Positions 59,682 through 64,000 of a stretch of DNA of 64,000 nt are shown piece after piece. A program made the translations under genes and the position numbers. The DNA lies in NCBI RefSeq assembly GCF_018143015.1, contig NC_054741.1, positions 59,022,197 to 59,086,196 on the forward strand. The letters are read 5' to 3'. Origin of the DNA: Lytechinus variegatus. Its lineage: Eukaryota; Echinodermata; Echinoidea; Temnopleuroida; Toxopneustidae. Position 1 is the first letter of the stretch, and each line of letters starts with the position of its first letter. The notes below the pieces were generated by a model. The model did no database searches, was not told the origin of the DNA, and saw only the letters and a list, made by a program, of their open reading frames with translations.

Positions 59682-61445
59682 AAAATTATGTCAAAATCAA
59701 ACTAGAAATGAGTCTTGGAAAGTACTAAAATCATTTATATCAAATCGTAATGTATCATCTGCTAACCATTCATGCACTGGTGACGCTTTTGAAACTGCTA
59801 ATAAATTCAATCTACATTTTGCAAGTGTTGCTAACAACGTATCTATTGATGAAACGCAAGGTTTAACAGATTTTCCTCAAGTACTTGATATTGATGATAT
59901 ATTTACTTTAAACAAGATACAAGAAAGTGATATTTTAAAAGAAATCAATGCACTTAAAAACAAAAAGTCTGTTGGAGTTGATGGTATATCTACATTTATT
60001 CTAAAGACTTGTGCAAATGAATTAGTCCCCTCAATAACCTATTTAATAAATAGATCTATTGTAGACGGAAAAGTACCAGGTAAATGGAAAGTTGCCAAGA
60101 TAATACCTTTACACAAAAAGGGGGACAAATCGAATCCTGATAATTTCAGACCAATTTCATTACTCCCATGTGTTTCTAAGTTACTTGAAAGGGTCATTCA
60201 AAAACAGCTATTGCATTATCTGAATAAAAACCAAATCCTCATTTCTGAACAATCAGGATTTAGACCTAAACACTCAACTACGACAGCCCTATCAAAGGTT
60301 ACTGATGAATGGCTTCTTGCCATGGATAATGGGGATTATACGGGAGCCGTCTTTTTAGATTTACAAAAAGCCTTTGACCTAGTCAATCACCAAATACTTT
60401 TATCTAAACTATCTGTCCTTGGAGTTACTGGTAAATCACTCGATTGGTTCTTAAGCTATCTTTCCGATCGTTAAAATTAGAACTTGTTTGAATAATGTCT
60501 ATTCTTATGAATATGTAATTTCAAATGGTGTACCCCAGGGGTCTATATTGGGTCCGCTTCTCTTTGTTATATTCATAAATGATTTGTCATGCTCTCTTCA
60601 TAAATGTTCTTTTCATTTATATGCCGATGACTCTGTTTTATATTTCTCGGATAAAAATCCACTTGTAGTTGAAAGAACACTTAATAATGAACTAAAAATG
60701 TTGCAAATTGGATGAGCAAAAATCGATTAAAACTTAATTGTAATAAATCCGTAAGTATGTTTTTAGGTACTCGGCATATGTTGGCAAGACACAAAAATCT
60801 TCACTTACGCATTCGCGAAACAGATATTCAAATGGTAGAAAGTGTTAAATATCTTGGAGTTTTTATTGATAGGGAACTTAAATGGAATGTTCATTTTGAT
60901 CACATGTGTTCAAAAATTGGTAAAATGATTGGTTTCCTTGGCAGACTTAGGCGATTTGTTAATGAATCTAGTTTAAATTTAATATATTCTTCGGTTATCC
61001 TTCCACACTTTGATTATGCTGATATTGTTTGGCAATCTGCATCTAAAAAATATTTGGATTTATTGCAAAAACTACAAAATCGTGCAGGAAGAATTATTCT
61101 AAAAATCGATCCATATTTGCATACTTCATCCTCATACATCCATGACATCTTGAAATGGAAGACTTTAAATACCCGGCAAAAGAACATATGTACGTAATGA
61201 TGTTTAAAATTTTGAATAATTTCGCACCTGATTATATGAAAACACAATTTTCTCGTAAATCATACCCTTACTCTCTCCGTACAGAAAATCACATCAGTCT
61301 CCCAAAAACAAATTCAAACAGCTGTAACCGGACATTTTTGTATAGGGGGGCTACACTTTATAACAAATTACCAATTCATTTATCGTCTAGTTCAACGATA
61401 CAGTCATTTAAATCAAATATTCAATTGTATCTCGGTTTTCCATAA
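59665..61445 (+). CDS. LINE reverse transcriptase and C-terminal region (frameshifted)
   Basis: Frames in order read KNKKSVGVDGISTFILK, KVAKIIPLHKKGDKSN, NFRPISLLPCVSKLLE, SGFRPKHSTTTAL, GAVFLDLQKAFDLVNH, GVPQGSILGPLLFVIF, HLYADDSVLYF, NRLKLNCNKS, VKYLGVFIDRELKW and finally YNKLPIHLSSSSTIQSFK. The catalytic YADD is intact. The frames change near 60475, 60697 and 61180. Confidence 0.9.
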
Positions 61446-61722
61446 TGATTTGCCTGTTGTTGCATTTTCTTTTGTTTTTTTGGGGGGGGGGGGGGGGGGG
61501 TGGGTAGTGATTTTTCATTCTTTTCATGCATTCGATTAAGTTTTGTGTATATTTTGTATATTTGTTTTATATGCATGTATTTATGTTTTAAGGACCCCAT
61601 GGAAGAACAGTGGTATCTTATTGATACCGCTGAAATGGGCCATCCTCCATCTGTATGTTATGTTAAATAGATCATGTATATATTTTATCTTTTTATATGG
61701 AAATAAATACAAACAAACAAAT

Positions 61723-62628
61723 GGGTGGGGCATATTATGAGCTTGCCTTAGCGACAAACTTGTTTTTAAATAAAGTGATTTTAATTTTTCAACCAGTATC
61801 TCAAATTTCTGCAATCTTAACTAAAAATGTATTCAGTTCGTGAGAAAAATTAATATATATTAGACAATTAGGGGGCACTCAATATCAATATCATGAGGAT
61901 ACATTTAGGGGGAAATTCAATATCTTGATATCTTTAACAGTTTAATGTATTGATACATTATATTTGAAGATAGGAGGACCATTTGCTAAGTTGTCATTAA
62001 TAAATGCTCTCCTTGCCATTGTCAAATGGCCAAGACCAAAGGATTTTAGCAACATTTCAGCAACAAAACATGTGCATGCAAGACCGAAAATTGCTCAAAA
62101 AGCATGACTTCATGTACAGACACAGATTCTGTTACTTGCCAAAAATTTATGTATCATTATTTATACACATACTGATTTTAAAAAAATCATATGTTTATAA
62201 AGAAGATTTCAGCACCCCTCATTCTCCCCCCCCAAAGAAAACACACAGTAAACAGAATATAATTAATAAGACAAATATATAGAAATTTATATATATCAGT
62301 AAATGCATATAAAAATCATTTTTCAATTTTTGTCTCTCTTTCATAGTAAGTTTTCTATGAATGGACAGGAGATAATTAATTAGAGAAATATATAAGAAAT
62401 TTATTGAACAGTAAAGAAACATAGAAAATCGTTTCAAATATTGTATTTTCTTTGCACTAAGATTTCTATGAATGGCAACAAAAAGCAATAAACAAAAGAT
62501 AATTCTAGAAATATATAATAATTTTATTGAAAAGTAAAATAAACATGGAAAGTTGTTTTCAATCTTGTAAATTGTCTTACTAGCAGTACAACTTTTGCTT
62601 CCATGATCAGAGCAAGGTCTAACATAGC
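61723..62628. other. AT-rich DNA, no gene seen
   Basis: Short direct similarity is seen within 62280-62560: ATATATAAGAAATTTATTGAACAGTAAA... and ATATATAATAATTTTATTGAAAAGTAAA, about 120 bp apart, each followed by AACATGGAAA/AACATAGAAAA and a TTTCAA.. segment. These are two or three decayed tandem units. Confidence 0.4.
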
Positions 62629-62853
62629 CAGGGGCGTCGATCCATTTTTCAGATTGGGGGGCAAAATCATGAATCAATTTTCCAAAGGCGCTCGATCACA
62701 CAAACACATATGTGTACATATATTTTTTTTTAAAACAAGTGCACACCTAGTACCAACAATGCATACAGCATTTCCATTTATTTGAAAGCAGAATAAAAGA
62801 GCATTGTAGATTAAATGCCTTGCTCACGGGCATATATATATATGTATATATAT

Positions 62854-62893
<40 letters not shown>

Positions 62894-63396
62894 GTGTATA
62901 TATATACATATCTCACCAGCAGATTAATGCGAGCGCGAAGCGCGAGCTGAAAATTTTGATATTTCGATCTGAAAAAAAAATTGAGTTTAATGGACGTTTT
63001 TAATAAAGAACAAGATATATATCCAACAAAAGATTATTGCAAATCGAAGTGGGAGTTCTTTTGAGGTTTAGAACTGAAAACGGGACCATATTCACCTATT
63101 TAATCATGGAAAGTATGGGTTTTTGTTACAAAAATGATGCGAGCGCGAAGCGCGAGCTGAAATTTTTTGATATTCCAATCTGAAAAGTGGACATTTTGAG
63201 CACGATTTTAGACGAAGAACGAGTTGTGTATCTCAATCTCGCTTGCTGATTTCTGTGTAACATTACAATCTTATTTTATTTTTAGCACATGCCGAATTAT
63301 TGGGGGGGGGGCAAAATGATATGTTTGCCCCCCCCCCAATATTTTCATTGGTGGGGCGATCGCCCCCCTGCCCCCCCCCCATAATCGACGCCTCTG
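62629..63396. mobile_element. hAT-like element with exact 8-bp target duplication, carrying GCGAGCGCGAAGCGCGAGC units
   Basis: The left end CAGGGGCGTCGATC and the right end ATAATCGACGCCTCTG are inverted. The 8-mer AACATAGC flanks both (62621-62628 and 63397-63404). Inside are a (TA)n/(CA)n stretch at 62832-62911 and two GCGAGCGCGAAGCGCGAGCT units (near 62929 and 63138), the same unit found at 7251-8325 and 48784-49860. G- and C-runs flank CAAAATGATATGTTTGC. It is non-autonomous with no coding frame. Confidence 0.88.
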
Positions 63397-63404
63397 AACA
63401 TAGC

Positions 63405-64000
63405 CTTTAGACAAGGCTCCATGTCTGGTATAACATGTATTTCATTGTCTGATGTCTCATGACATTAGGCATGTTAGGCATCAAAAGTGTGAATCGGCAT
63501 GCTCATGAATAGTTCATAGCGAGCAGTAAAAGTGAAGTTTCATAAGGCCTTGCAACAGAAGTTGCTTGATCTCACATGTCCCCGTGGGTTTTGCCATCTC
63601 TCTTCTTCATCAAACTAACCTTATTTTAACCACTACTTGATGAAGTCATGTTGCCTTGTCAAAAGGCTAGATCTAATAAAGCATTATCTCCTTTGATGAT
63701 GTGTCACCATTCACATTATTCAACTACAGGTGAAGATCAAATCTGTGATTGTTTCTCTTTCATGTTATTAACAATTTATTTTATATGATAGCAAGATTGG
63801 TATTTTTACCAGCATTCTTTCTGATGAAAGTAATTTATACCCTGGGACACTGTTTGTGACTTTTTCTAGTAGATGTATTCAATGCCTATGCAATATGTGT
63901 AAAACATGTATTTTTTAAAGGCAGTTGGCAGCTTAATGTTATAGTTGTGAAACAGTACTAAATTACTCCATAACAGTATCTCTTGTAAAAATATTTGAAT
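63405..64000. other. Window end, no gene seen
   Basis: AT-rich DNA without a recognisable coding frame, repeat or RNA gene. Confidence 0.4.

Larger units (their letters stand above)
58362..61722 (+). mobile_element. Near full-length CR1/L2-like LINE with PHD finger, endonuclease and reverse transcriptase
   Basis: The coding region runs 58362-61445 and the 3' end is at GGAAATAAATACAAACAAAC near 61722. Order: PHD-type zinc finger, endonuclease, linker, reverse transcriptase, C-terminal region. I count one in-frame stop (59010) and four frameshifts (about 59665, 60475, 60697 and 61180), so it is dead but young. A 19-G run lies in the 3' UTR (61482-61500). A 5'-truncated relative is at 33013-33400. 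PHD fingers are known from ORF1 of CR1-like elements; here the finger is in frame with the endonuclease. Confidence 0.92.

Noticed and set aside
62219-62677. 152-codon minus-strand open frame
   Set aside because: AT-rich and hydrophobic by composition, spans decayed tandem units, and shows no motif.

Overview
This window looks like a gene-poor piece of an animal nuclear genome, most likely a marine deuterostome and probably an echinoderm such as a sea urchin. That assignment is inference. It rests on a dynein LC8 gene with near-vertebrate protein sequence, a TRIM56-like RING/B-box gene of the kind expanded in sea urchins, CR1/L2-like LINEs with an N-terminal PHD finger, many short terminal-inverted-repeat transposons, long G/C homopolymers, and introns with ordinary GT/AG signals. 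Nothing bacterial is present.

Host genes are few. (1) Positions 1-1289, minus strand, hold the first coding exon of a large Q/N/S/G/M/Y-rich, probably disordered protein that runs off the left edge. (2) A complete intronless coding exon of cytoplasmic dynein light chain LC8 (DYNLL) lies at 20800-21069, plus strand, with a splice acceptor in its 5' UTR and a possible non-coding first exon near 15.7 kb. (3) A TRIM gene lies at 37433-39268, plus strand. Its reading frame is cut by one in-frame TAG at codon 499 and otherwise continues for 112 more codons. (4) A tRNA-Val(UAC)-like gene lies at 36955-37026 with its own T-run terminator. A duplicated promoter/first-exon block (26.06-26.30 kb and 50.68-50.93 kb) flanks the TRIM exon, suggesting a TRIM locus that was tandemly duplicated and then filled with transposons.

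Most of the window is repeats. 9.0-14.6 kb is bounded by perfect 31-bp inverted repeats and carries subterminal copies of the same motif, so it looks like one 5.5-kb DNA transposon without a recognisable transposase. 15.9-17.3 kb is a second TIR element filled with a GTTACGTATGGGACA motif. Three copies (19.5, 29.7 and 40.3 kb) belong to a 1.0-1.2-kb family whose internal repeats of about 155 bp carry AGGTCAaAGGTCA sites, the DR1 binding site of nuclear receptors. 26.8-32.9 kb is a nest: an old LINE is split by a younger LINE on the opposite strand, which is itself split by one of the AGGTCA elements. 52.8-55.7 kb is a minisatellite of about 39 units of about 76 bp with higher-order structure. 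55.9-57.9 kb is a tandem array of 507-bp dimeric units. 58.4-61.7 kb is a near-full-length LINE, and a 5'-truncated relative sits at 33.0-33.4 kb. At least ten short TIR elements were found, several with target-site duplications that assign them to hAT-like (8 bp) or TTAA-using families.

The rest is AT-rich intergenic or intronic DNA with microsatellites and no recognisable gene. Identities rest on reading the sequence by eye; no database search was run.
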